Below, one piece after another: positions 1 to 6,845 of a DNA stretch of 12,239 nucleotides (position 1 is the stretch's first letter; each line of letters starts with the position of its first letter). The stretch is from an uncultured Collinsella sp. (GTDB taxonomy: Bacteria; Actinomycetota; Coriobacteriia; Coriobacteriales; Coriobacteriaceae): positions 1-12,239 of the forward strand of contig UQZI01000065.1 in NCBI GenBank assembly GCA_900545555.1. Reading direction: 5' to 3'. The notes under the pieces were generated by a model, which did no database searches, was not told where the DNA came from, and was given only the letters and a program-made list of their open reading frames with translations. A program made the position numbers and the translations under genes.

Positions 1-478
1 TGGAGGCGAACAGCGCCCGGATGTCGTTGAACAGCCCGGTGTAGGTGGCTGGGTTACTGCGGGGGGTGCGTCCGATGGGGGACTGGTCGATGTCGATGAC
101 CTTGTCGATCTTGTCCACGCCCTCGAGCTTCCTGTACGGCCCCACGACGCGCTTGGAGCGATGCACGGCGTTGGTGAGCGCCGGCGCGAGCGTGTCCGTG
201 ACGAGCGAGCTCTTGCCGGAGCCCGAGACGCCCGTGACCACCGTCAGCGTGCCCAGCTCCACCTTGGCGGTGACGTTGCGCAGGTTGTTCGCGGAGGCCC
301 CCGTCACCTTGATGGCGCCGCGGCGCGGGTTGCGACGCTTCTCGGGCAGGCGAATCTGCCGCTGCCCCGTGAGGTAGGCGCCCGTGATGGAGTCCCTGCA
401 CGCCGCTATCTGGTCGGGCGTGCCGGCGGCTACCACGCGCCCGCCGAGCTCGCCCGCGCCGGGGCCCATGTCGATCAC
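1..478 (-). other. High-GC segment within uvrA (possible recombinant tract)
   Basis: Reading the uvrA frame, only 8 of the 159 complete codons between 478 and 2 end in A or T (about 95% GC3). In the adjoining 41 codons at 601-479, 14 end in A/T, and in the first 50 codons after the start, 22 do. Overall GC in this segment is near 70%, with one 60-base row (421-480) at 77%; most of the rest of the gene is near 60%. The frame is intact and the protein reads as normal UvrA across the change. I infer either allelic recombination from a higher-GC relative or a chimeric assembly; the sequence alone cannot decide. Confidence 0.75.
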
Positions 479-2170
479 ATAGTCGGCAGCACGAATCGTA
501 TCCTCATCATGCTCGACGACGATGACGGTATTGCCGATATCGCGTAGGCGCTCAAGCGTCTTGATCAGGCGCTCGTTATCGCGCTGATGGAGGCCAATCG
601 ATGGCTCGTCCAAAATGTACAGGACACCCATGAGGCCGGCGCCGATCTGCGTTGCCAGGCGAATGCGCTGGGCCTCGCCTCCGGAAAGCGTCGCCGAGGC
701 ACGATCGAGGGTCAGATAGTCGAGTCCGACATCGACCAGAAAACGCAGGCGCTCCAGGATTTCCTTGACGATGCGTCCGCCGATAAACTGTTGGCGCTCG
801 GTGAGTTCCAGGCCCTCAAAAAACTCGAGCGACTCACGGCACGACAGACAACAAACCTCGTAAATGGACTTGCCGCCCACGGTGACGGCGAGCATCTCGG
901 GGCGCAAACGAGCGCCGTGGCAGCTCGAGCACGGCTCCTCGCGGATGTACTTCTCCAAGCGCGCCTTGGTGTTCTCATTCGTCGTCTCGGTATAGCGCTC
1001 GTACAGGATATTGCGCACACCCGAGAACTTGGTGTCCCACTGGCTGCGGCGCCCATCGAGCTTTTGATAGTCGACCGAAATCTTCTGGTCGCCCATGCCG
1101 TCTAAAAACGCACGACACACCCGCGGAGGCAGATCCTCCCACGGCGTATCGACGCTCACCTTAAAGTGTTTGCAGACCGCAGCGAAAATCTGCGGATAGT
1201 AGTTAGAGTTGCCAAACAGGCTGCCAAAGACCCCGTCGGCGATCGACTTCGAGGGGTCTTCGATTAGGGCCTCGGCATCGACCGTCTTCTTAAAGCCCAG
1301 GCCATCGCACTCGGGGCACGCGCCATAGGGCGCGTTGAACGAGAAATCACGCGGCTGCAGGTCATCGATGGAGTGTCCATGCTCCGGGCACGCTAACGCC
1401 AGCGAATACTCCAGCAACTCGCCTTCGGTCCCCTCGGGAGCGTCGCGGTCGGGCAGCAAGTATACGTTCACATTGCCGTGCGCCAGCGCAGTCGCCTGTT
1501 CAACGGACTCGGCAATACGGCCCAGCGAGTTCTCGCGAATCACGATGCGGTCGACCACGACCTCGATATCGTGCTTGAATTTCTTATCCAAATCGATAGG
1601 GGCATCAAGCGAGCGAACCTCGCCGTCGACACGCACGCGGCTAAAGCCCTCGGCGCGAAGGTCCTCAAACAGCTTGGTGTACTCGCCTTTTCGCCCGCGC
1701 ACCACCGGTGCCAGCACAAACGCGCGGCGGCCCTCCCCCGCCGCCAGGACCTTATCGGCGACCTGGTCGGTCGTCTGGCGCTCAATGACGCGGCCGCATT
1801 CGGGACAGTGCGGGGTGCCCACACGGGCGAACAGCAGACGCAGATAGTCATAAATCTCGGTTACGGTGCCAACCGTCGAGCGAGGGTTTTTAGATGTCGT
1901 CTTTTGGTCGATCGACACCGCCGGCGAAAGGCCGTCGATTGAATCCAAGTCGGGTTTGTCCATCTGGCCCAAGAACTGGCGCGCATAACTCGAAAGGCTC
2001 TCGACGTATCGACGCTGGCCCTCGGCATAGATAGTGTCGAATGCCAGCGAACTCTTGCCCGAGCCAGAAAGACCGGTAATGACCACGAGTTGGTCACGCG
2101 GAATGGAAACATCGATATCACGGAGGTTGTGCTCACGAGCGCCGCGAATAACGATAGAGGAATCAGACAT
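1..2170 (-). CDS. uvrA: UvrABC system protein A, 3' end outside window
   Basis: UvrA is the ABC-type ATPase that, as a dimer with UvrB, finds bulky DNA damage in nucleotide excision repair. About 723 codons are present; usual length is about 940, so roughly the last 220 residues lie beyond the left edge. The frame is open throughout. Visible landmarks: first Walker A GLSGSGKSS (about 33-41); a CPEC pair near 121; zinc module C261-P-E-H264 with C285/C288; CSSCHGARL from 414; ABC signature LSGGEAQR (about 490) followed by LDEPSIGLHQ; second Walker A GVSGSGKSS (about 645); and the typical DIDQSPIGRTPRSNPATYTG stretch close to the edge. The ATG at 2170 follows AGGAGG and AAGGAG elements and gives the family's normal N-terminus. 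It is divergent from the LTA-synthase gene. Oddities are the sharp codon-usage change at about 478, His in place of the usual second zinc Cys, and an extra CCLSC cluster at 440-444. Identity is secure. Confidence 0.97.
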   Translation of the reverse strand, partial: MSDSSIVIRGAREHNLRDIDVSIPRDQLVVITGLSGSGKSSLAFDTIYAEGQRRYVESLSSYARQFLGQMDKPDLDSIDGLSPAVSIDQKTTSKNPRSTVGTVTEIYDYLRLLFARVGTPHCPECGRVIERQTTDQVADKVLAAGEGRRAFVLAPVVRGRKGEYTKLFEDLRAEGFSRVRVDGEVRSLDAPIDLDKKFKHDIEVVVDRIVIRENSLGRIAESVEQATALAHGNVNVYLLPDRDAPEGTEGELLEYSLALACPEHGHSIDDLQPRDFSFNAPYGACPECDGLGFKKTVDAEALIEDPSKSIADGVFGSLFGNSNYYPQIFAAVCKHFKVSVDTPWEDLPPRVCRAFLDGMGDQKISVDYQKLDGRRSQWDTKFSGVRNILYERYTETTNENTKARLEKYIREEPCSSCHGARLRPEMLAVTVGGKSIYEVCCLSCRESLEFFEGLELTERQQFIGGRIVKEILERLRFLVDVGLDYLTLDRASATLSGGEAQRIRLATQIGAGLMGVLYILDEPSIGLHQRDNERLIKTLERLRDIGNTVIVVEHDEDTIRAADYVIDMGPGAGELGGRVVAAGTPDQIAACRDSITGAYLTGQRQIRLPEKRRNPRRGAIKVTGASANNLRNVTAKVELGTLTVVTGVSGSGKSSLVTDTLAPALTNAVHRSKRVVGPYRKLEGVDKIDKVIDIDQSPIGRTPRSNPATYTGLFNDIRALFAS

Positions 2171-2198
2171 GGAAGCTCCTTGCCTCCTATTGCATCGA

Positions 2199-2227
2199 AT
2201 CATACTGCCGATGAGTTTAGCGCACTC
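2199..2227 (-). promoter_or_regulatory. Possible uvrA promoter
   Basis: On the minus strand a good -10 match, TATGAT (2204-2199), lies about 29 bases upstream of the uvrA ATG. The hexamer 17 bases further upstream (GAGTGC, 2227-2222) is a poor -35, so the call rests on the -10 and its position alone. Confidence 0.35.
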
Positions 2228-2232
2228 GACGC

Positions 2233-2244
2233 GCACAGATGTTC
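2233..2244 (-). promoter_or_regulatory. LexA/SOS-box-like site upstream of uvrA
   Basis: The minus strand reads GAAC-ATCT-GTGC, one mismatch in eight from the GAAC-N4-GTTC core bound by LexA in many Gram-positive bacteria, and it is preceded by the consensus C. It sits just upstream of the candidate uvrA -35 region. uvrA is an SOS gene in many bacteria, which makes the site plausible, but a one-mismatch 8-base match is weak evidence. Confidence 0.25.
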
Positions 2245-2317
2245 GTAATACAAGATTCGCAGACCTTTAGCTTTGCGTATCGGGCGCTTTGTTTCTCGAA
2301 ATGCCGTGGAAAGGTTA

Positions 2318-2333
2318 CAGTAATCTAATACTG
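2318..2333. repeat. Inverted repeat upstream of LTA-synthase gene (candidate operator)
   Basis: A perfect 5-bp inverted repeat, CAGTA-ATCTAA-TACTG, extends on both sides to GTT and AAC if one unpaired A is allowed. It starts 46 bases before the ATG at 2364 and contains the only -10-like sequences here (TAATCT at 2321, TAATAC at 2326). That is where an operator for a dimeric regulator would sit, but no regulator can be named. Confidence 0.35.
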
Positions 2334-2363
2334 AACTTAATTTGCTGTACCAGAGGAACGTCC

Positions 2364-4517
2364 ATGACCGAAGATATCCCCCTTGAAATCACTTCGAGCG
2401 ACATGGCCAATCTGCCCATATTCATCGCCGTCCTTATCGTGGCCACCGTCGTCGTGCGCGTGTATTTTTCAATCAAACGCAACGAAAAGCCACCCATTGC
2501 CCGCGTCTTTTGGTGCGCGACGCTCCTCATCCCGCTCGGCGTGGTAGCTGCATGGATTACGAATCAATCGCTCGTAAATGAGGGCAGCTCCCTATGGGTC
2601 CTTTCTTATTCGGCGCTCGGTGCTGCCGCCGTCATGCTTCTTGTCGAGCCCTTGGTTTCGGGACTTATCGACCAAACCGACCTTGCGACGGGAACGGTTG
2701 CCTGTATTTGCCGCGACATCCTTGTCATCGCCGCTGTTTCAGCGCTCTCGTTCGTTTCAATCGAAATTGCCTGCAACGAAACGTTCTATCGCATTCCCGC
2801 CAACTCATTCGGGTTTTCCGTCGGGCTGCTCGCAACGGTTCTGCTCTCCCTTTATTTGCTGGGACAGCGTCATGGAGGCGTCATGGTCCTCGTGCCCGTC
2901 GTCTGTTGCGTCCTTGGCATTGCCGAGCACTTCGTCATAACGTTTAAAGGCGAAGCCATCCTGCCAAGCGATATCTTGGCCCTTGGCACCGCAATGGAAG
3001 TGAGCGAGGGATACGAGTTTACCTTTACCGCCGGAATCGTAACCTCTCTCGCCCTGCTGGAGATTTCCCTGGGGCTTCTTTCGCTCATCCGACCGCGAAA
3101 GCTCCGTACGCCCACCCATGTCTTCCCCGCTATCGCCGCTAACCTCTGTGCTTTTCTGCTAGTGACCGTTGTGGGGCTCTCAGGCTTTTCCAACATCGAC
3201 TTGGAGCAGGCGCTGGATTTTGGATTTGACCGTTGGCAGCCCATCACCACGTATGCGTCTCAGGGTTTTATCACTTCGTTCACCGAAATGGTCAACGAGT
3301 TGCCCATTGAGAAGCCCGAAGACTATACGCCCGATGAGGCGCAGAGCATCGAGCAGGAGCTCGCCGCCGTCTACGACAGCACATATGGCTCGAGCGAACA
3401 GCGCGCGGCGGCCGTTGCCCAGTTCAATGAAATCAAGCCGACGATTGTTGCCGTCATGAACGAGAGTTTTAGCGACCTTTCGTGCTTTGAGCAGCTCCAG
3501 GCGGCCGGGTACTTCGGCCCCGCATTCTACAACTCGCTTCCCGACACACTTGTTCGCGGCACCATGCTCGCTTCGGTCGCCGGTGGCGGAACGGCGAACT
3601 CCGAATTCGAATTTTTGACCGGAGCGACAACGGCCTTTGTCGGATTAGGCAAGATCCCCTATCAGCTGTATCAGATGAATGGCGTAAACAGCCTGGCAAA
3701 GGACCTTAAAGAGCTTGGGTATACCACTACCGCTATGCACCCGCAAAACCCCGTCAACTACCATCGAGATAAAATCTATCAGCAGCTGGGCTTTGGAGAC
3801 TTTCTTTCAATCGGCGATTTCGAAGGTGCGCCCTATTACCATGCCGGCGTATGCGACTACGCCACCTACGACAAGATACTCGACCTGCTTAGAACCGACG
3901 AAGCGCCGCAGTTCATCTTTGACGTCACGATGCAAAATCACGGCGGCTACGACTATGGCACCGTTCCCGCCGAAGAGTTGACAAACTATTGGGTCGAGGG
4001 AGCCAGCGAAGGCGCCAACAGCGCGCTCAACACCTATCTTACCTGCATCAACGCATCCGACCGGGACCTCGAGTACTTTATCAACGAGCTCCGCAACATC
4101 GGCAGACCGGTTGTTCTTGTCTTTTTTGGCGACCATCAGCCGAGCGCCGCAACGACTCTCAACGACGAGCTGTACCCTCAGGAAGATACGGCAAGCCACG
4201 CTTTCCGTATCTATCAGTCGACATATCTCGTCTGGGCTAACTATGAGATCGCCGGCAATACCGAGCTCAACGTCTACGACACCGTCGGGGCAAACGAGAT
4301 TGCAGCCATTACCCTTAATAAGATCGGCGCCCCGCTCACCAATTACCAAAAGGCCCTGCTTGCGACAAGGTCAGATGTGCCCACCATCAATGTCGCCGGC
4401 TATCTCGGTGCCGACGGGCTGCGCTACGACTTGGAATCTGAAGACAGCCCATACGCCTCGACGATCGACAAGCTGCAGCGCATGCAATACCTCGAGTTCG
4501 CCAGCAAAGTTCAGTAA
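2364..4517 (+). CDS. LTA synthase family phosphoglycerol transferase (membrane sulfatase-fold enzyme)
   Basis: A 717-residue polytopic membrane enzyme of the LtaS/MdoB class. LtaS enzymes transfer glycerol phosphate from phosphatidylglycerol onto a growing polymer outside the cell. About eight hydrophobic segments occupy residues 17-274, then an extracellular alkaline-phosphatase-fold domain follows. The metal and catalytic residues can all be matched to S. aureus LtaS: E367 in NESFSD (E255), nucleophile T410 in GGGTANSEFEF (T300), H526 in QNHGG (H416), and D590/H591 in GDHQP (D475/H476). The spacing between them is nearly the same. A KGEAILPSD motif (195-203) lies between membrane segments. 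S. aureus LtaS has 646 residues and five membrane spans, so the membrane part is longer here. The ATG at 2364 was chosen for its AGAGGAA element; an in-frame TTG at 2289 lacks one and would put charged sequence ahead of the first span. Fold and catalysis are secure; the exact polymer made is not. Confidence 0.92.
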   Translation: MTEDIPLEITSSDMANLPIFIAVLIVATVVVRVYFSIKRNEKPPIARVFWCATLLIPLGVVAAWITNQSLVNEGSSLWVLSYSALGAAAVMLLVEPLVSGLIDQTDLATGTVACICRDILVIAAVSALSFVSIEIACNETFYRIPANSFGFSVGLLATVLLSLYLLGQRHGGVMVLVPVVCCVLGIAEHFVITFKGEAILPSDILALGTAMEVSEGYEFTFTAGIVTSLALLEISLGLLSLIRPRKLRTPTHVFPAIAANLCAFLLVTVVGLSGFSNIDLEQALDFGFDRWQPITTYASQGFITSFTEMVNELPIEKPEDYTPDEAQSIEQELAAVYDSTYGSSEQRAAAVAQFNEIKPTIVAVMNESFSDLSCFEQLQAAGYFGPAFYNSLPDTLVRGTMLASVAGGGTANSEFEFLTGATTAFVGLGKIPYQLYQMNGVNSLAKDLKELGYTTTAMHPQNPVNYHRDKIYQQLGFGDFLSIGDFEGAPYYHAGVCDYATYDKILDLLRTDEAPQFIFDVTMQNHGGYDYGTVPAEELTNYWVEGASEGANSALNTYLTCINASDRDLEYFINELRNIGRPVVLVFFGDHQPSAATTLNDELYPQEDTASHAFRIYQSTYLVWANYEIAGNTELNVYDTVGANEIAAITLNKIGAPLTNYQKALLATRSDVPTINVAGYLGADGLRYDLESEDSPYASTIDKLQRMQYLEFASKVQ

Positions 4518-4531
4518 GCCCGCCCATTCGC

Positions 4532-4566
4532 TTGGGCCCATCGTATTGCAAGCACGCTCGGCCCAA
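4532..4566 (+). terminator. Stem-loop after LTA-synthase gene, weak terminator
   Basis: TTGGGCC (4532-4538) and GGCCCAA (4560-4566) form a perfect 7-bp stem around a 21-base loop, starting 15 bases after the stop codon. There is no T-tract, so termination may be inefficient or Rho-assisted. Confidence 0.35.
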
Positions 4567-4577
4567 ACGCATCGCAA

Positions 4578-4607
4578 ATGACTCCCGCTCGCAAACGAGG
4601 GTACAAT
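4578..4607 (+). promoter_or_regulatory. Likely promoter of mrp
   Basis: A -35 match ATGACT (4578-4583, four of six) and a -10 match TACAAT (4602-4607, five of six) are 18 bases apart. This places a start near 4614, giving a leader of about 50 bases. The leader contains a short GC hairpin (GGGGC, loop CCCG, GCCCC at 4627-4640) just before the AAGGAG ribosome binding site. Confidence 0.5.
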
Positions 4608-4662
4608 GACGCTCGTGTCACATCGCGGGGCCCCGGCCCCAGCATATACAAAGGAGTCATAC

Positions 4663-5493
4663 ATGGGTTGCGAACACGCACAGGCCGCCGGCGGACAAAC
4701 GTCGCCGTCGCAATTTGAGGAGAACACGCTGTCCGAGGTCAAGCGCGTCATCGCCGTGCTTTCCGGCAAGGGCGGTGTCGGCAAGTCATTTGTCACCGGT
4801 GCCATCGCCACCGAGCTTGCCCGTCACGGCCACAAGGTCGGCGTCCTCGATGCCGACATCACCGGTCCCTCTATCCCCAAGATGTTCGGTATGAGTGGAC
4901 GCCACGTCCATGCCCTTGGCAACCTTATGCTGCCCGAAATCTCCGAGCACGGCGTCAAGGTCATGAGCTCCAACCTGCTGCTCCAAAACGAGACCGACCC
5001 CGTCCTTTGGCGCGGTCCGGTCATCGCAGGCGCCATTAGGCAGTTCTGGAGCGAGACCTCGTGGGGCCCCATCGACTACCTGCTGGTCGACATGCCTCCG
5101 GGAACAGGCGACGTCGCGCTCACCGTCTTCCAGTCGCTGCCCGTCGACGGCATCGTCATCGTCACGAGCCCGCAGGATCTGGTCTCGATGATCGTCGCCA
5201 AGGCGGTCAACATGGCCGAGAAGATGAACGTCCCCATTCTGGGCATTGTCGAGAACATGAGCTATATTGAGTGCCCCGACTGCGGCAAGAAGATCGAGGT
5301 CTTTGGCAAGAGCAAGCTCCCCGAGGTCGCAGAGCGCTATAACCTCGACATCTTGGGGCAGCTTCCCATTAATCCGGCACTCGCCGAGGCCTGCGATAAG
5401 GGCGAGGTCGAGACCGCGCTGCCCGATGGCATGTTGCCCAAGGCAGTCTCTGCCGTCGAGGCTATTACCCCGCACGAGACCGACGAGGCCTAA
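4663..5493 (+). CDS. mrp: Mrp/NBP35 family Fe-S cluster carrier ATPase
   Basis: A 276-residue cytoplasmic P-loop ATPase of the Mrp/ApbC/NBP35 family, which binds a [4Fe-4S] cluster at a dimer interface and hands it to target proteins. Seen in the sequence: deviant Walker A GKGGVGKS (35-42), DADITGPSIPKMFG (63-76), the family signature DMPPGTGD (143-150), ENMSY, and the cluster-binding CxxC at C204/C207. There is no N-terminal DUF59 domain and not the four-Cys N-terminus of eukaryotic Nbp35; only C3 remains there. The ATG at 4663 has AAGGAG seven bases upstream; an in-frame ATG at 4606 overlaps the promoter region and lacks a site. It is followed with zero spacing by a flavoprotein gene, so the two are probably translationally coupled. 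Family is certain; client proteins are unknown. Confidence 0.95.
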   Translation: MGCEHAQAAGGQTSPSQFEENTLSEVKRVIAVLSGKGGVGKSFVTGAIATELARHGHKVGVLDADITGPSIPKMFGMSGRHVHALGNLMLPEISEHGVKVMSSNLLLQNETDPVLWRGPVIAGAIRQFWSETSWGPIDYLLVDMPPGTGDVALTVFQSLPVDGIVIVTSPQDLVSMIVAKAVNMAEKMNVPILGIVENMSYIECPDCGKKIEVFGKSKLPEVAERYNLDILGQLPINPALAEACDKGEVETALPDGMLPKAVSAVEAITPHETDEA

Positions 5494-6765
5494 GTGAACG
5501 CGAGCGCCTTCTATGACGTCCTGGTAATCGGCGGCGGGGCTTCAGGCCTCGCCGCCGCCATTACGGCCGCACGCGTTGGCAAAAGCGTCTGCATCGTTGA
5601 GCGCGATGTCGCCTGCGGCCTTAAGCTCCTTGCGACCGGTAACGGCCGCTGCAACCTCTCCAACGAATCGATCGATCCTCAGCGGTATAACCACCCAGCA
5701 TTCGTCACATCCGTCATGGGCCCCCAGCCCGAACAAGAGCTTATGGGTTTCTTCTCCTCGCTGGGTATCATGACAACCTCCGAGGAAGGCCGGCTGTACC
5801 CGCGCTCCCTTCGCGCCGAATCGGTGCGCGACGCGCTTCTCAACGTTTGCGACCGCCTAGGTATCACCTTAATCTGCGGAGCCTACGTTGCCTCGGCGCA
5901 CAAAGCTTCCGAAGGCTGGGCACTCCAAATAGACCGTCCAGCGCGGGCGCTCAAGGCAAAAAAGCACGACGACCGAAAATCGGAGCTCCGCTCGCTTCGG
6001 AAAGCGCTCGCCGATGCCCCTCGCAAGAACGTGGCCCTGCAGGCACATGCCGTAATTATCGCCACGGGCGGCAACCCCACCGGTATCGCCGATACGTTTC
6101 GCCTCCCCCTCACTTCGCTGCGCCCCATCCTCTGCCCCGTATCGGCAACGGTCTTTGGCGATCGGGCGGCGCTCAAGACGTTGGATGGCCTGCGCGTCCG
6201 CGCCCGCTTGACGCTCGCCCGCAATCATAATGAGCTCTGGCACGAAGACGGTGAAGTGCTGTTTCGAACCTTCGGTATCTCGGGCGTCGCTGTCTTCAAC
6301 CTCTCTCGTCGTATCCAGCACGGCGATACGATCCTGCTCGACGTTTTCCCCGACCTCTCCAAAGACGAGTTGCTCGATACGCTCAACCGGCGCGTTGAGC
6401 TGCTCGGCGGCTTTTCGCCCCGCGATCCCCGTTGGCTCGACGGCATGCTCGCCCCGCAACTCTCCCGCGTCGTCTGCACAGCGTTCGAGCAGTGCCATCC
6501 AGGCTCCAACGATGTCATCCACCTGGTCTCGATCCTCAAGCACTTTAAGTTGCTCGTCAAGGGAACAGCCGAGGAGCGCTCAGCGCAGGTCACGCGTGGT
6601 GGCGTATCTGTCGAGAGCATCTCAACACCCAGCCTACGCGCGCGCAGCGTTGTCGACGCCCCGCTTTACGTCTGCGGTGAAGCGCTCGACATCGACGCCG
6701 ATTGCGGAGGCTTTAACCTTGCGTGGGCCTGGATCTCGGGCATTCGCGCTGCAAGCAGCCTGTAG
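5494..6765 (+). CDS. NAD(P)/FAD-dependent oxidoreductase, HI0933/TIGR00275 (BaiN-like) family
   Basis: A 423-residue flavoprotein. An N-terminal dinucleotide-binding motif GGGASGLAAA (13-22) is followed by the family markers GNGRCNLSN (49-57), IIATGG (188-193) and the C-terminal CGEALDIDADCGGFN region (about 394-408) that contacts FAD. This matches the HI0933-like family, whose members are annotated variously as YhiN, BaiN or aminoacetone-oxidase-like; the native reaction of most is unknown. The GTG start at 5494 immediately follows the mrp TAA, with GAGG about seven bases upstream, so translation is probably by re-initiation. Residues about 149-179 form a very basic insert (12 Lys/Arg in 31) where relatives usually have a short hairpin. 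The BaiN label does not by itself show bile-acid metabolism. Confidence 0.9.
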   Translation: MNASAFYDVLVIGGGASGLAAAITAARVGKSVCIVERDVACGLKLLATGNGRCNLSNESIDPQRYNHPAFVTSVMGPQPEQELMGFFSSLGIMTTSEEGRLYPRSLRAESVRDALLNVCDRLGITLICGAYVASAHKASEGWALQIDRPARALKAKKHDDRKSELRSLRKALADAPRKNVALQAHAVIIATGGNPTGIADTFRLPLTSLRPILCPVSATVFGDRAALKTLDGLRVRARLTLARNHNELWHEDGEVLFRTFGISGVAVFNLSRRIQHGDTILLDVFPDLSKDELLDTLNRRVELLGGFSPRDPRWLDGMLAPQLSRVVCTAFEQCHPGSNDVIHLVSILKHFKLLVKGTAEERSAQVTRGGVSVESISTPSLRARSVVDAPLYVCGEALDIDADCGGFNLAWAWISGIRAASSL

Positions 6766-6775
6766 CCGCGCAGTC

Positions 6776-6781
6776 TATAAT
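6776..6781 (+). promoter_or_regulatory. Consensus -10 hexamer upstream of second flavoprotein
   Basis: A perfect TATAAT lies 11 bases after the upstream stop codon. No good -35 is present at 16-18 bases. If active, the transcript would start near 6788 and carry the hairpin at 6796-6819 in its leader. Confidence 0.35.
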
Positions 6782-6795
6782 CAAAAACGCATTCG

Positions 6796-6827
6796 GGCCG
6801 TCTGGGATACCGGACGGCCTCTTTCTT
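6796..6827 (+). terminator. Terminator or attenuator between the two flavoprotein genes
   Basis: GGCCGTCTGG (6796-6805) pairs with CCGGACGGCC (6810-6819) through ten pairs, one of them a G-U wobble, around a GATA loop. A pyrimidine-rich TCTTTCTT (6820-6827) follows, as in an intrinsic terminator. It lies on the coding strand 19 bases before the next ATG, so it may end the mrp operon or attenuate the downstream gene. Confidence 0.7.
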
Positions 6828-6845
6828 GCCTCTAAGGAGACCTCG

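Noticed and set aside
45..2136. Numerous open frames on the plus strand and other frames opposite uvrA
   Set aside because: They are shadows of the uvrA frame, with no family motifs or ribosome binding sites; the third-position GC bias creates them.
2289..2363. TTG start at 2289 for the LTA-synthase gene
   Set aside because: It has no ribosome binding site and would place the start upstream of the candidate promoter and operator; the ATG at 2364 fits better.
3807..4349. 180-codon antisense frame within the LTA-synthase gene
   Set aside because: Composition is an antisense echo of the catalytic domain codons; it shows no recognisable domain.
5494..6765. Bile-acid 7-dehydroxylation function through a BaiN label
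   Set aside because: Only family-level similarity is visible and no other bai-type gene is in the window.
6723..6845. Upstream in-frame start for the COG2509 flavoprotein
   Set aside because: It would overlap the preceding gene and translate the hairpin region; the ATG at 6846 has a strong ribosome binding site and the normal N-terminus.
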